A stretch of 7,242 nucleotides of DNA from Deltaproteobacteria bacterium (GTDB taxonomy: Bacteria; Myxococcota_A; SURF-8). The DNA lies in the NCBI GenBank assembly GCA_029570245.1, contig JAKQSH010000242.1, forward strand, positions 1 to 7,242. Reading direction: 5' to 3'. Of the stretch, positions 1 to 6,725 are shown in pieces. The notes under the pieces are model-generated. The model worked only from the letters and a program-made list of their open reading frames with translations. It had not been told where the DNA came from and did no database searches. The position numbers were made by a program, and so were the translations under genes. Each line of letters starts with the position of its first letter. The stretch's first letter is position 1.

Positions 1-761
1 TCTGAGGCCAGTTCGGCGGCGGCGGCTTCATCTGCGGCGTATTCGATATTGAAGGCCGCCTTGCCGGAACGCACGAAGGGTTGCAGCAGATGGCATTCGT
101 CATATTCACGGCACTGCTCGTTAAGCTCGAAATCGAAATAATCCACCAGTTCCGCTATCTGTTCCAGATCGTACTTCAGTCCCACCGCCAGCCCGCGCCG
201 GTGCGCCTCGTTGGCAAGGTTGCGGTTGAAGGCCAGCTGGTCGCCGGCGTCGAAATCGAAGCCCGTGTCGTTGACGTACCCGTTCACGTTATCTGGATCG
301 ACGCCGTCGCAGCCCTTTTCTGCGGCCAGATCAAGACGGGACAGCATGACTCTCCAGACGTTTTCCGAGCGGATATCCAGCCAGTTTTCACCGTCCCAGC
401 CGTCCAGCGGCAGGCCCAGACCTTCCGGCTCGAAATTCCCGTAATCCGGGCGCCAGTTCTCGGAAGACCCGGCAGAAAAATAGCAGATCACCGCCCGCCC
501 GTCGGCTTTCAGGGCTGCTATGCTGTCGCTGTCGTTCTCGAAAAGGTCGATATCGTAAAGATCGACATCATACGAGGCGTTCAATTCGCCCGTAAGCTGA
601 ATCTGCCATGTGGTTTCCGGGCCGATATTCATCTGCCCGCCTTCTACTGGCGCGACATCCGCTTCAAGGCGCCAGTTCTCAGCGCCGCACGAACACACAA
701 GGGCGGGACTCAGCAGCAGCAGAACATGCAATATAAAGGGTACGCTTACGGTTTTCGGCAT
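1..761 (-). CDS. GH114-family (polygalactosaminidase-like) exported protein, C-terminus cut by window edge
   Basis: The minus-strand frame from the ATG at 761 stays open for 253 codons to the window edge, so only the C-terminus is missing. A GGAAAG-type ribosome binding site lies just upstream. Residues 1-25 form a signal peptide with a hydrophobic core (LLLLSPALV) and the lipobox-like end VCSC, so it is probably a lipoprotein. The mature part carries GH114/TM1410-family blocks: TWQIQLTGEL (51-60), ICYFSAGSSENWRPD (92-106), GWDGENWLDIRS (121-132), RLDLAAEKGCDGVDPDNVNG (142-161), GLKYDLEQ (194-201) and FELNEQCREYDEC (211-223). In characterised members, acids in the GVDPDN and NEQC blocks are the likely catalytic pair; here these are D152/D155/D157 and E215. 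The family folds as a TIM barrel and hydrolyses galactosamine-containing polysaccharide; the substrate here is inferred only. It is divergent from the chemoreceptor gene. Family call strong, activity unproven. Confidence 0.9.
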   Translation of the reverse strand, partial: MPKTVSVPFILHVLLLLSPALVCSCGAENWRLEADVAPVEGGQMNIGPETTWQIQLTGELNASYDVDLYDIDLFENDSDSIAALKADGRAVICYFSAGSSENWRPDYGNFEPEGLGLPLDGWDGENWLDIRSENVWRVMLSRLDLAAEKGCDGVDPDNVNGYVNDTGFDFDAGDQLAFNRNLANEAHRRGLAVGLKYDLEQIAELVDYFDFELNEQCREYDECHLLQPFVRSGKAAFNIEYAADEAAAAELAS

Positions 762-799
762 CTGCTTTCCTTTCGAGCAGGCGAGCTAACATGGTAACG

Positions 800-805
800 A
801 TTATA
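800..805 (-). promoter_or_regulatory. -10 box for the GH114 gene
   Basis: The minus strand reads a perfect TATAAT here, about 39 bases upstream of the GH114 start codon. No good -35 hexamer sits 16-18 bases upstream; a TTGAAC at 822-817 is only 11 bases away. Transcription may therefore depend on an activator, or the match may be chance. Confidence 0.4.
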
Positions 806-866
806 TACCGCCTTGAGTTCAACGGCGATCTTTGCAGCGTTTTCTGTCCTGTCTTTGTGGATTGTT

Positions 867-883
867 GTCCTGAAAATCAGGAC
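867..883. promoter_or_regulatory. 17-bp perfect dyad, candidate enhancer (activator) site
   Basis: GTCCTGA and TCAGGAC form perfect 7-bp arms around AAA. The centre is about 117 bases upstream of the transcription start predicted from the sigma-54 promoter. That is the usual distance range for sites bound by sigma-54 enhancer-binding proteins. There is no T-tract, so it is unlikely to be a terminator. The binding protein is unknown. Confidence 0.5.
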
Positions 884-966
884 TGAATATGCTTTATGAA
901 TTGAAAGTCGCAAAACTCCACCGATGGTCATGTTGATTTTATTGATAAATTCAGATTGTGAATTAT

Positions 967-980
967 GGCACAGCTCTTGC
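967..980 (+). promoter_or_regulatory. Sigma-54 (RpoN) -24/-12 promoter for the chemoreceptor gene
   Basis: The sequence TGGCACAGCTCTTGCT (966-981) matches the RpoN consensus TGGCAC-N5-TTGCW. The invariant GG (967-968) and GC (979-980) are exactly ten bases apart. The predicted start is near 992, giving a leader of about 150 bases before the receptor gene. Sigma-54 promoters need an AAA+ enhancer-binding protein, and motility and chemotaxis genes often use them. No enhancer-binding protein is encoded in the window. Confidence 0.75.
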
Positions 981-1141
981 TACTGAAATGTTTGACTTTC
1001 GTGCTCTTGAAAATCTGCCTTTTTAATTTTTCAAAGAAAAAATGCGGGGAAGAAATGTGAACCGAAGAGTTTTCAGTCCATTGGCATGTCTATGTGAATT
1101 TTAAAGGCGCGTTGTGATCATTTTACAGGGAGGTTTTTATT

Positions 1142-3799
1142 ATGAAGTGGACAATTCAGCGCAAATTATTGGTTATTCTGGTTCCGGCAAGCATTCTGGC
1201 GATTTTTGTAATGACTCTTCTGGCGTATATGCAGTCAAAAGAAAGCATTCTCAATATCGAAAAGGAGCGAACCTATCTGCTGGTTGAAAAAACCGTTCAG
1301 GATGTGAACATCTGGCTGTCGGAGCGTATGTCACAGGTGCAGCTGTATTCCGAGAATCCCCTGATCATAGCAGCGGCGCAGGGAGAAAAAATCGAAGAAG
1401 CACGCGCACTGCTGACGCACGACCATCAGAAATTTCCGTTCTATGAAGCCATGTTCATAGCCAATCCGCAGGGCCTGATACAGCTTGACTCCATAGGCGG
1501 CAAAGCCACCGGTATCGACATCAGCAGACTGCCGGAGTATGCCGTAAACGTCGCAAAAGCGCAGAGCGGCACGGTCTGGCGCGGCGAAGTCTTCAAATCG
1601 CCTGCAACCGGAAGACCGGTGGCGCTGATTACCGCCCCCATTTTCAGTCAGGGCCGCATGGTGGGAATCATGGGAATGCCGCTGGAAATTCTGTATATCG
1701 GCCAGAATTTCATAAAGGGCGTAAAAATCGGCCAGAGCGGCTATATGTACATTACCGATGCCAACGGCGTAATGCTGGCCCACCCCAAAGAGGATAACAT
1801 TCTCAAGCTCAACCTCAACTCCCTGGACTTCGGCGCGGCGCTGTACAAGCTCAAGAACGGCACTCTGGCCTACACTTTCGACGGCAACCGCCGTGTCGCT
1901 CACTGCCGCACCAATGCCGAAACCGGCTGGCTCTTCGCCACCAGTACGCTGGAGGAAGAAATCCTGGCTCCGGTAAGCAGCATGGCCGTTTACCTGACGA
2001 TTATCGGTGCGTTTGCGGTTGTTTTCATAGTAGTGCTGATTATTCTGGCGGCGCGCCGCTTTGTTTCTTCGCCTCTCAAGCACATCGTGGAGGCTGTGGA
2101 CGAAATCAGCAGAGGAAATCTTTCAGTCGCTCTGGATCAGGACAGCAACGATGAAGTGGGCGATCTGGGGCGCAGCATGGAACGCATGATCTCAGCCGAA
2201 AAAGCCATGGCCGGCGCGGCGGAAGCCATTTCTAACGGCGACTTCAATGTCAGTGTCACGCCGCGTTCCAATGGGGATATTCTGGCTCATTCGCTGGTGC
2301 GTGTAATCGAAGCGGTGCGCGAACTTCAGAGCGATCTGAGCCGGATGATAGAAGGTCAGAAGGCGGGCGACCTCGACGCAAGATGCACTCCCGCCAAACT
2401 CAAAGGTTCCTATCGCGACCTTTCGCAGGGCATAAACGATTCTCTGGACGCCATCTCCATACCGGTAATGGAAGCCATCTCCATTATCGACAGTTTCGCC
2501 GCCGGCGATTTCAGCAAAGCCATGCGCGATCTGCCGGGCAAACAGATCATTCTTACCAATTCGCTCAACGGCATCCGCCGCAATCTGCTTTCGCTCATTG
2601 AAGACCTTGGAAGCCTGATCAGCTCTGCCGTCAAGGGCGAATTGAAGGTGCGCGGAGATGTTGCGAAATACAGGAATTCCTACGCCGAAATCGTGAAAGG
2701 CGTCAACAATATTCTGGATGCCGTGATCCGCCCCATCAATGAAGCTTCGGCCACGCTCGAAAAAATGGCCGTGCGTGACATGACAGCGCGCATGAACGGC
2801 GATTATCAGGGCGATTACGCCATTATCAAAGAGATGATAAACCGCACCGCCAGCACACTTGATGAAGCGTTGATTCAGGTCGCGCAGGCTTCCACTCAGG
2901 TGGCTTCTGCCTCCAACGAAATCGCATCCAGCAGTCAGCAGGTGGCCGAAGGCGCCAGCGAGCAGGCCAGCTCGCTTGAGGAGACCTCATCGGCGCTTGA
3001 AGAAGTGGCCAGCATGACCCGCCAGAACGCCGAAAATTCCCAGATGGCCAATTCCATGGTGTCAGAAGCCAAGCAGGCCGCCGATGTGAGCGACAGTTCG
3101 ATGAAGGAAATGATCGCTTCCATGCAGCAGATTCGCAATGCTGCGGTTGGAACTTCTGCAATCATCAAAGACATCAACGAAATCGCCTTCCAGACCAACC
3201 TGCTGGCTCTGAACGCCGCAGTGGAAGCCGCCAGAGCCGGAGACGCCGGACGCGGATTTGCCGTGGTGGCCGAAGAAGTGCGCAATCTGGCTCTGCGTTC
3301 CAAAGAAGCCGCAAAGCGCACTGAAGAACTCATCCACGAATCGGTGGTGCTGGCCGAAAAGGGCGAGAGCCTGAGCGGCGAAGTTGGAAGCAAGCTGGGC
3401 GCAATCATCAAAACCGTCGGCAAGGTTTCCACCATCGTGGCCGAAATTTCAACCGCCAGCCAGGAACAGGCGCGCGGCATCGACCAGGTCAACATTGCAG
3501 TAAGCCAGATGGACAAGGTCACACAGCAGAACGCCGCCAACTCGGAGCAGTCGTCCAGTTCAGCGCAGGAACTGTCCAGCCAGGCACAGGAACTGGCTTC
3601 CCTGGTGGCGCAGTTTAAAACCAGTTCCGGGGCACAGTATGGTTCTCAGAAACTGCTTGCACCCAGGATCGGAAAGAGTGCCGCACAGACAGCCGGAAAA
3701 TCGCGCGCCATGGCGAAATTCAGCGCTCCGGCTGGAATCAAGCTGACCCAGAGCGACATAGTCGATCTTGAGGACGATGAAGACTTCAAGGAGTTCTGA
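1142..3799 (+). CDS. Methyl-accepting chemotaxis protein with dCache-like sensor and poly-HAMP linker
   Basis: This 885-residue transmembrane chemoreceptor would sense a ligand outside the membrane and control CheA/CheW in the cytoplasm. It has TM1 at about 9-29, a periplasmic dCache_1-like domain at about 37-275 (end motif GYMYITDANGVMLAHP, 200-215), TM2 at about 281-303 and a HAMP at about 304-356. Further HAMP-like units follow, with GD/GN-type turns at 325, 366, 409, 455, 499 and 545. The signalling domain is 578-830. Its hairpin tip is canonical (EIAFQTNLLALNAAVEAARA, 680-699), and candidate methylation pairs are E613/E614, E620/E621 and E775/Q776. A linker leads to an acidic tail ending in DFKEF; no CheR-tethering pentapeptide of the NWETF type is seen. 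The start is fixed by AGGGAGG at 1127-1133, eight bases before the ATG. No che genes are adjacent, so it is an orphan receptor. The ligand cannot be read from sequence. Confidence 0.96.
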   Translation: MKWTIQRKLLVILVPASILAIFVMTLLAYMQSKESILNIEKERTYLLVEKTVQDVNIWLSERMSQVQLYSENPLIIAAAQGEKIEEARALLTHDHQKFPFYEAMFIANPQGLIQLDSIGGKATGIDISRLPEYAVNVAKAQSGTVWRGEVFKSPATGRPVALITAPIFSQGRMVGIMGMPLEILYIGQNFIKGVKIGQSGYMYITDANGVMLAHPKEDNILKLNLNSLDFGAALYKLKNGTLAYTFDGNRRVAHCRTNAETGWLFATSTLEEEILAPVSSMAVYLTIIGAFAVVFIVVLIILAARRFVSSPLKHIVEAVDEISRGNLSVALDQDSNDEVGDLGRSMERMISAEKAMAGAAEAISNGDFNVSVTPRSNGDILAHSLVRVIEAVRELQSDLSRMIEGQKAGDLDARCTPAKLKGSYRDLSQGINDSLDAISIPVMEAISIIDSFAAGDFSKAMRDLPGKQIILTNSLNGIRRNLLSLIEDLGSLISSAVKGELKVRGDVAKYRNSYAEIVKGVNNILDAVIRPINEASATLEKMAVRDMTARMNGDYQGDYAIIKEMINRTASTLDEALIQVAQASTQVASASNEIASSSQQVAEGASEQASSLEETSSALEEVASMTRQNAENSQMANSMVSEAKQAADVSDSSMKEMIASMQQIRNAAVGTSAIIKDINEIAFQTNLLALNAAVEAARAGDAGRGFAVVAEEVRNLALRSKEAAKRTEELIHESVVLAEKGESLSGEVGSKLGAIIKTVGKVSTIVAEISTASQEQARGIDQVNIAVSQMDKVTQQNAANSEQSSSSAQELSSQAQELASLVAQFKTSSGAQYGSQKLLAPRIGKSAAQTAGKSRAMAKFSAPAGIKLTQSDIVDLEDDEDFKEF

Positions 3800-3815
3800 G
3801 CCAGTAATGCCGAAT

Positions 3816-3846
3816 AAAAAGGCGACCTGAAAAGGTCGCCTTTTTT
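3816..3846. terminator. Bidirectional intrinsic terminator between the chemoreceptor gene and ribB
   Basis: GGCGACCT (3821-3828) pairs perfectly with AGGTCGCC (3833-3840) around a GAAA tetraloop. Five A's precede the stem and six T's follow it. It therefore reads as a rho-independent terminator on both strands, ending the chemoreceptor transcript and the converging ribB transcript. It lies 16 bases after the receptor stop and 18 bases beyond the ribB stop. Confidence 0.93.
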
Positions 3847-3864
3847 GTTGGAAACATATTTTGT

Positions 3865-4548
3865 TCAGGCCTGAAACGATTCGGCGTCGTGTTCGGCGCT
3901 GAGGTGATTTTCGCATTGCAGACGGTACTGCACCAGATCGTCAATGCTTACCAGAGGCAGATCGTGCAGTTCGGCGAAGGCCGCCAGTTCGGGCAGGCGC
4001 GCCATGCTGCCGTCGGGGTTGGTAAGCTCGCACAGTATTCCGGCGGGTTTAAGTCCGGCCAGGCGCATCAGATCGACTGTGGCTTCGGTATGACCGCGTC
4101 GTTCCAGCACCCCGCCGCAACGGGCTTTGAGTGGAAAAATGTGTCCGGGGCGGCGCAGGTCTTCGGGGACGGCGTCGTCGGCCACTGCGGCGCGGATGGT
4201 GGCGACGCGGTCGGCAGCCGAAACGCCGGAACTGACGCCGTGTACGCCGTCTATGGAAACCGTGTAAGCGGCGTGGTAGCCGTTCGAGGCGTTTTCGACC
4301 ATCATGGACAACTGCAGGCGGCGGACGCGCTCTTCCGTCAGACACAGGCATACTATGCCGCTGCACTCGCGGATCATCAGCGCCATCTGCTCGATGGTGA
4401 CGGATTCGGCGGGATAAATCAGGTCGCCTTCGTTTTCGCGCTCTTCATCGTCGGCCACCAGTACGCCTTTTCCGGCCCTCAGGGCGGCTATGGCTTTTTC
4501 AACGCGCTCGGACGGATTTCCGAAACGTGACAGTATGCTTGTGCTCAT
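3865..4548 (-). CDS. ribB: 3,4-dihydroxy-2-butanone 4-phosphate synthase
   Basis: RibB converts ribulose 5-phosphate to formate and 3,4-dihydroxy-2-butanone 4-phosphate, the four-carbon precursor of riboflavin, in the cytoplasm with Mg2+. The 227-residue protein aligns closely with E. coli RibB (217 residues) over nearly its whole length: DDEERENEGD (33-42), SGIVCLCLTEER (63-74), GVSAADR (108-114), RPGHIFPL (133-140), RGHTEAT (151-157) and KPAGILCELTN (167-177). The metal ligands known in E. coli, E38 and H153, fall at the same positions here. It is a stand-alone RibB with no fused GTP cyclohydrolase II, and the last 18 or so residues are a non-conserved tail. The start at 4548 is chosen over an in-frame ATG at 4578 because AAAGGAG lies six bases upstream of it and the RibB alignment begins there. 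It is monocistronic and controlled by the FMN riboswitch upstream. Confidence 0.97.
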   Translation of the reverse strand: MSTSILSRFGNPSERVEKAIAALRAGKGVLVADDEERENEGDLIYPAESVTIEQMALMIRECSGIVCLCLTEERVRRLQLSMMVENASNGYHAAYTVSIDGVHGVSSGVSAADRVATIRAAVADDAVPEDLRRPGHIFPLKARCGGVLERRGHTEATVDLMRLAGLKPAGILCELTNPDGSMARLPELAAFAELHDLPLVSIDDLVQYRLQCENHLSAEHDAESFQA

Positions 4549-4551
4549 TGA

Positions 4552-4560
4552 TACTCCTTT
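4552..4560 (-). promoter_or_regulatory. ribB Shine-Dalgarno, possible riboswitch-sequestered site
   Basis: The minus strand reads AAAGGAGTA just before the ribB start. AGGAGTA (4558-4552) can pair over seven bases, with one G-U, with TACTCTT at 4645-4639, in the leader between riboswitch and gene. No hairpin followed by a T-run is visible in that interval. Control by hiding the ribosome site is thus more likely than by termination. The pairing is inferred by eye, not folded. Confidence 0.45.
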
Positions 4561-4668
4561 AACGCAAAAGTTGTTCAACGCCGGGATGAGGCGGGCGGTC
4601 TGTACGGGTCGTCTTTACGATTCGCAAGACCCTACGCGAAGAGTAATCCGCGTGAAATGCGCACCGCC

Positions 4669-4824
4669 TTATCCTCTTTTTTCCGGACTTTAACCGTCGG
4701 CTCCGGCTTTTGACCGAATCTGCTGACCCGTGTTCCGCAAACGGTCTTCACGGGCGCTGGCGGGCTCCCCGGTATGTAAACCGGGCTACCGCCGGTGGGG
4801 ACTTTCACCCCGCCCTGAGAATAA
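4669..4824 (-). ncRNA. FMN riboswitch (RFN element) in the ribB leader
   Basis: The minus strand carries the conserved RFN blocks in order: AGGGCGGGGTGAAAGTCCCC then ACCGGCGGTA near the 5' side, and GAGCCGACGGTTAAAGTCC then GGA near the 3' side. The closing stem P1 forms between TTATTCTC (4824-4817) and GAGGATAA (4676-4669), with one G-U pair. A longer variable arm (CCCGTG with CACGGG) lies between, as is common in this class. FMN binding represses riboflavin genes. The position, about 120 bases upstream of ribB on the same strand, fits feedback control of that gene. Confidence 0.96.
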
Positions 4825-4832
4825 GCAGCAGA

Positions 4833-4860
4833 AGCATACAATTTTTCTCCGCTTTGTCAA
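4833..4860 (-). promoter_or_regulatory. Sigma-70-type promoter of the FMN riboswitch-ribB transcript
   Basis: On the minus strand a perfect -35 TTGACA (4860-4855) is separated by 16 bases from the -10 TATGCT (4838-4833). The predicted start is about 4826, immediately before riboswitch stem P1, as expected for a riboswitch leader. This makes ribB an independent unit rather than a read-through gene of the VWA lipoprotein upstream. Confidence 0.8.
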
Positions 4861-5030
4861 TGGTAGAAGTTCGTCAGCTGAGCAGTCCCCGGTTTGTGGA
4901 AATACATCCGGCGTTTATCGTCTCCCCCTCTGCGGTTTTACGCAAGTTGTCATTCCCGCCAAGACTCGGAATCCGGATTCGGCTATTTGCAGATTTTTTA
5001 TGCAAGTCGTCCTCGGTGCGTAATATCGCA

Positions 5031-5066
5031 GCGGGACTTTCTTTGCTTGTCCAAAGAAAGTCCCGC
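5031..5066. repeat. Perfect inverted repeat, 15-bp arms with 6-base loop
   Basis: GCGGGACTTTCTTTG (5031-5045) is the exact reverse complement of CAAAGAAAGTCCCGC (5052-5066), with the loop CTTGTC. No T-tract follows on either strand, so it is not a standard intrinsic terminator, although it could stop or protect the 3' end of VWA transcripts. A perfect stem of this length in non-coding DNA suggests a REP/MITE-like element. Confidence 0.85.
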
Positions 5067-5287
5067 AAAGAAAGGACGGGACGCGCCTTGTTTTGCGCGC
5101 TGCCCCTGTCGGGTCACCGTTTGCGCCGTCGGACGTGCGCAAACTCGGACTGTTGCGCAGTCCTCGAATATGTGCGCCAGCTTTTTTATGTCGTCGCCGC
5201 ACTGCGCGCAAAAGGGCGCGGAAGAATTCGGCGCGGTTTTACGGAGTAGCGGTTGTTCTGGTTTTAACGCTGCGCTCTGCCGCACAA

Positions 5288-5306
5288 GCGCGCGCGAAGC
5301 GCGCGC
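5288..5306. repeat. GC-only inverted repeat (8-bp arms) downstream of the VWA gene
   Basis: GCGCGCGC at 5288-5295 and again at 5299-5306 flank GAA and can fold as a very stable hairpin on either strand. It starts about 48 bases after the VWA lipoprotein stop codon. A role in 3'-end formation is possible, but there is no T-run. Confidence 0.55.
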
Positions 5307-5353
5307 ATTGGCATGAAATCGCAGGATGGAATGCTATGGAAAGCTGCGGATGT

Positions 5354-6685
5354 CTATTTCCAGCTTCCGTCATAAGCGGGTTCAGAACCTGTGACGGCTT
5401 CGCTGATAAGTCGCACCAGCAGATCATTGAGGTATTCGACTTCGTATTCTCCGATAGTCGGGGAAAGATGAGAGCCGCCGATACCGGAATCGTCGGTGAG
5501 AAACACGTAGGTTCCGTTGGTTGCGATATCCATGAAACGCATCAGAAATTCGGTGTTCTTATCGACGCCGGAAGAAACCACAGGGATAATTTGTATGCCG
5601 TTTTCAGCCGCTGCGGCAACACTGCTCTGAATGCTGGCCAGCACTTCCGATTCGTAATGCGGGGGCGCGTCGAGCACCAGAAAAACAATGCGGGCCGCTG
5701 CCGAGGCGCTCCAGTCGTGCTCATTGATTGCATTATAAAGCGCGCTGTGTACCGCTTCCGGGTAATCTCCGCCGCCGCCGGCGCTCCTGGCATTGAGCTG
5801 CTGCAGCGCCAGATTCAGATCGTCGGTGAAATTGTTGCTGCTCACAACGTACTCGTCGTCTTCGTCGCGATAGAAATTCACGCTGATGCGACTGGTGAAA
5901 TCGCTGCCGATGTTGGCGCTGACACGTTCCATTACGTTGCGCAGTTCGGCCTGAAGATATGCCAGTTCGTCACCCATGGAGCCGGTCGTGTCGATACAGA
6001 ACATCAGATCGAGTACTTTTTCGGTTTCTGCCGAGGCTGCGATTTCGATGTTTACGGGAGAACCGTCAAGCGGCAGCGCCACACTTTCGACCTGCACTTC
6101 CTCGCCCTTACTGACATTAAGAATCAGACTGGGTTGTTCTCGATTGTCGAAAAGTCCCACAAACAGTTCCGCGCGGCCTTTCGAATTGGTGCGGGCGCTG
6201 AAAATCGGAGCCTGTTCGGCGTTCAGCGCCGCAACCTGAGCATCTGCCACTGGAACTCCTTCGTTCCAGACATTAACGCTGACCCGCCTGAATGGATAGA
6301 ATTTCCAGTAACCCGGCATCCCGCTCCATTCTTCCAGCTGCAGAAGATTCAACCAGAAATCCCAGTTCTCAAGATCGTTCCATTCGCCGGCGGTCAACTG
6401 ACCGGCTTCTTTGGTGTCGCTTTCACTCTCACCGTCGCCGTCAGTTTCATACTCGCCTTCGCCGGATTTGCCCTCACCCTCACCTTCGCCTGCCTCACCA
6501 TCGGCGGATTGATCGCCGTCTGGCGCCTCTATTTCGCCTTCGCCCTCGCCCTCACTTTCACCTTCGCCTTCACTCTCACCTTCGCCGGAATCGTTGGATT
6601 TTTCTTCAGAATCACCGGATGAACATGCCTGGACGAAACAGACAAGAATCAGAAGAATAAATATTTTGTTTAGAAACGGCTTCAT
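5354..6685 (-). CDS. VWA-domain lipoprotein with Glu/Gly-rich linker
   Basis: The 443-residue protein begins with a lipoprotein signal (hydrophobic core LLILVCF, lipobox VQAC, cysteine 21). Residues 22-95 are a disordered acidic linker of GE/SEGEG type. Residues 96-130 are Trp-rich (GEWNDLENWDFWLNLL), and about 134-215 looks like a beta-sandwich of the carboxypeptidase-regulatory-like kind (VPVADAQV, TNSKGRAELF). The von Willebrand A domain spans about 224-429, with the MIDAS metal site DTTGS (232-236, a DxTxS variant), GGDYPE (305-310) and LDAPPH (338-343). Such domains bind protein partners through a divalent metal. The protein should sit on a membrane surface, tethered by its lipid; the partner is unknown. 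The start at 6685 is preferred over 6718 because AAGGAAG lies five bases upstream and the signal peptide begins there. It is divergent from the lipoprotein gene at 7046. Confidence 0.93.
   Translation of the reverse strand: MKPFLNKIFILLILVCFVQACSSGDSEEKSNDSGEGESEGEGESEGEGEGEIEAPDGDQSADGEAGEGEGEGKSGEGEYETDGDGESESDTKEAGQLTAGEWNDLENWDFWLNLLQLEEWSGMPGYWKFYPFRRVSVNVWNEGVPVADAQVAALNAEQAPIFSARTNSKGRAELFVGLFDNREQPSLILNVSKGEEVQVESVALPLDGSPVNIEIAASAETEKVLDLMFCIDTTGSMGDELAYLQAELRNVMERVSANIGSDFTSRISVNFYRDEDDEYVVSSNNFTDDLNLALQQLNARSAGGGGDYPEAVHSALYNAINEHDWSASAAARIVFLVLDAPPHYESEVLASIQSSVAAAAENGIQIIPVVSSGVDKNTEFLMRFMDIATNGTYVFLTDDSGIGGSHLSPTIGEYEVEYLNDLLVRLISEAVTGSEPAYDGSWK
6401..6622 (-). repeat. Degenerate GGCGAG/GGTGAA repeat encoding the acidic linker
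   Basis: The coding strand repeats six-base units for Gly-Glu, Ser-Glu and Gly-Asp, with many synonymous changes between units. The imperfection at DNA level and retention of acidic Gly/Ser-rich composition suggest selection for a flexible, negatively charged tether rather than recent slippage. Confidence 0.7.
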
Positions 6686-6725
6686 AAATACTTCCTTGTG
6701 CCTTTTCCCAAAATACATCCCGTCC

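Larger units (their letters stand above)
4930..5320. repeat. Palindrome-rich, probably dispersed-repeat DNA; no credible gene
   Basis: This stretch between the ribB promoter and the VWA gene holds several overlapping open frames on both strands, none with a recognisable domain, a convincing ribosome binding site or coding character. It contains a segment resembling the widespread ATTCCCGC..GGAATCC repeat family (4950-4977), a near-direct repeat GCAAGTTGTC/GCAAGTCGTC (4942-4951, 5002-5011), a 15-bp-stem hairpin (5031-5066), a GC-rich tract and a GCGCGCGC hairpin (5288-5306). Such frames are often annotated as spurious hypothetical proteins in genomes with many repeat copies. Copy number cannot be judged from one window. 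Confidence 0.5.

Noticed and set aside
81..797. 238-codon plus-strand open frame
   Set aside because: It is the antisense shadow of the GH114 gene, whose minus-strand translation shows clear family motifs, a signal peptide and a ribosome binding site. The plus-strand protein matches nothing I recognise.
867..883. Dyad as a terminator of an upstream transcript
   Set aside because: No T-tract follows on either strand and no transcript converges on it, because the flanking genes diverge. An enhancer or operator site fits better.
1042..1104. 20-codon open frame in the chemoreceptor leader
   Set aside because: It has no clear Shine-Dalgarno, is out of frame with the receptor and shows no sign of a leader peptide, such as a run of one regulatory codon.
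1331..2083. 250-codon minus-strand open frame
   Set aside because: It lies wholly within the chemoreceptor gene on the opposite strand, and has no domain or ribosome binding site.
2935..3540. 201-codon minus-strand open frame
   Set aside because: It is the antisense shadow of the receptor signalling domain, whose highly conserved hairpin tip is read on the plus strand.
3889..4530. 213-codon plus-strand open frame
   Set aside because: It is antisense to ribB, which is certain from its motifs. The long frame comes from the codon bias of ribB.
5093..5316. Overlapping short frames with Cys/Arg/Ser-rich products on both strands
   Set aside because: They lie across palindromic GC-rich DNA, have no start signals or domains and look like spurious frames from repeat DNA.
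5093..6622. 509-codon plus-strand open frame
   Set aside because: It runs antisense to the VWA lipoprotein and through the repeat-like region. The minus strand carries the VWA motifs and lipobox, while the plus-strand product has low-complexity phenylalanine/leucine-rich sequence mirroring the GE linker.
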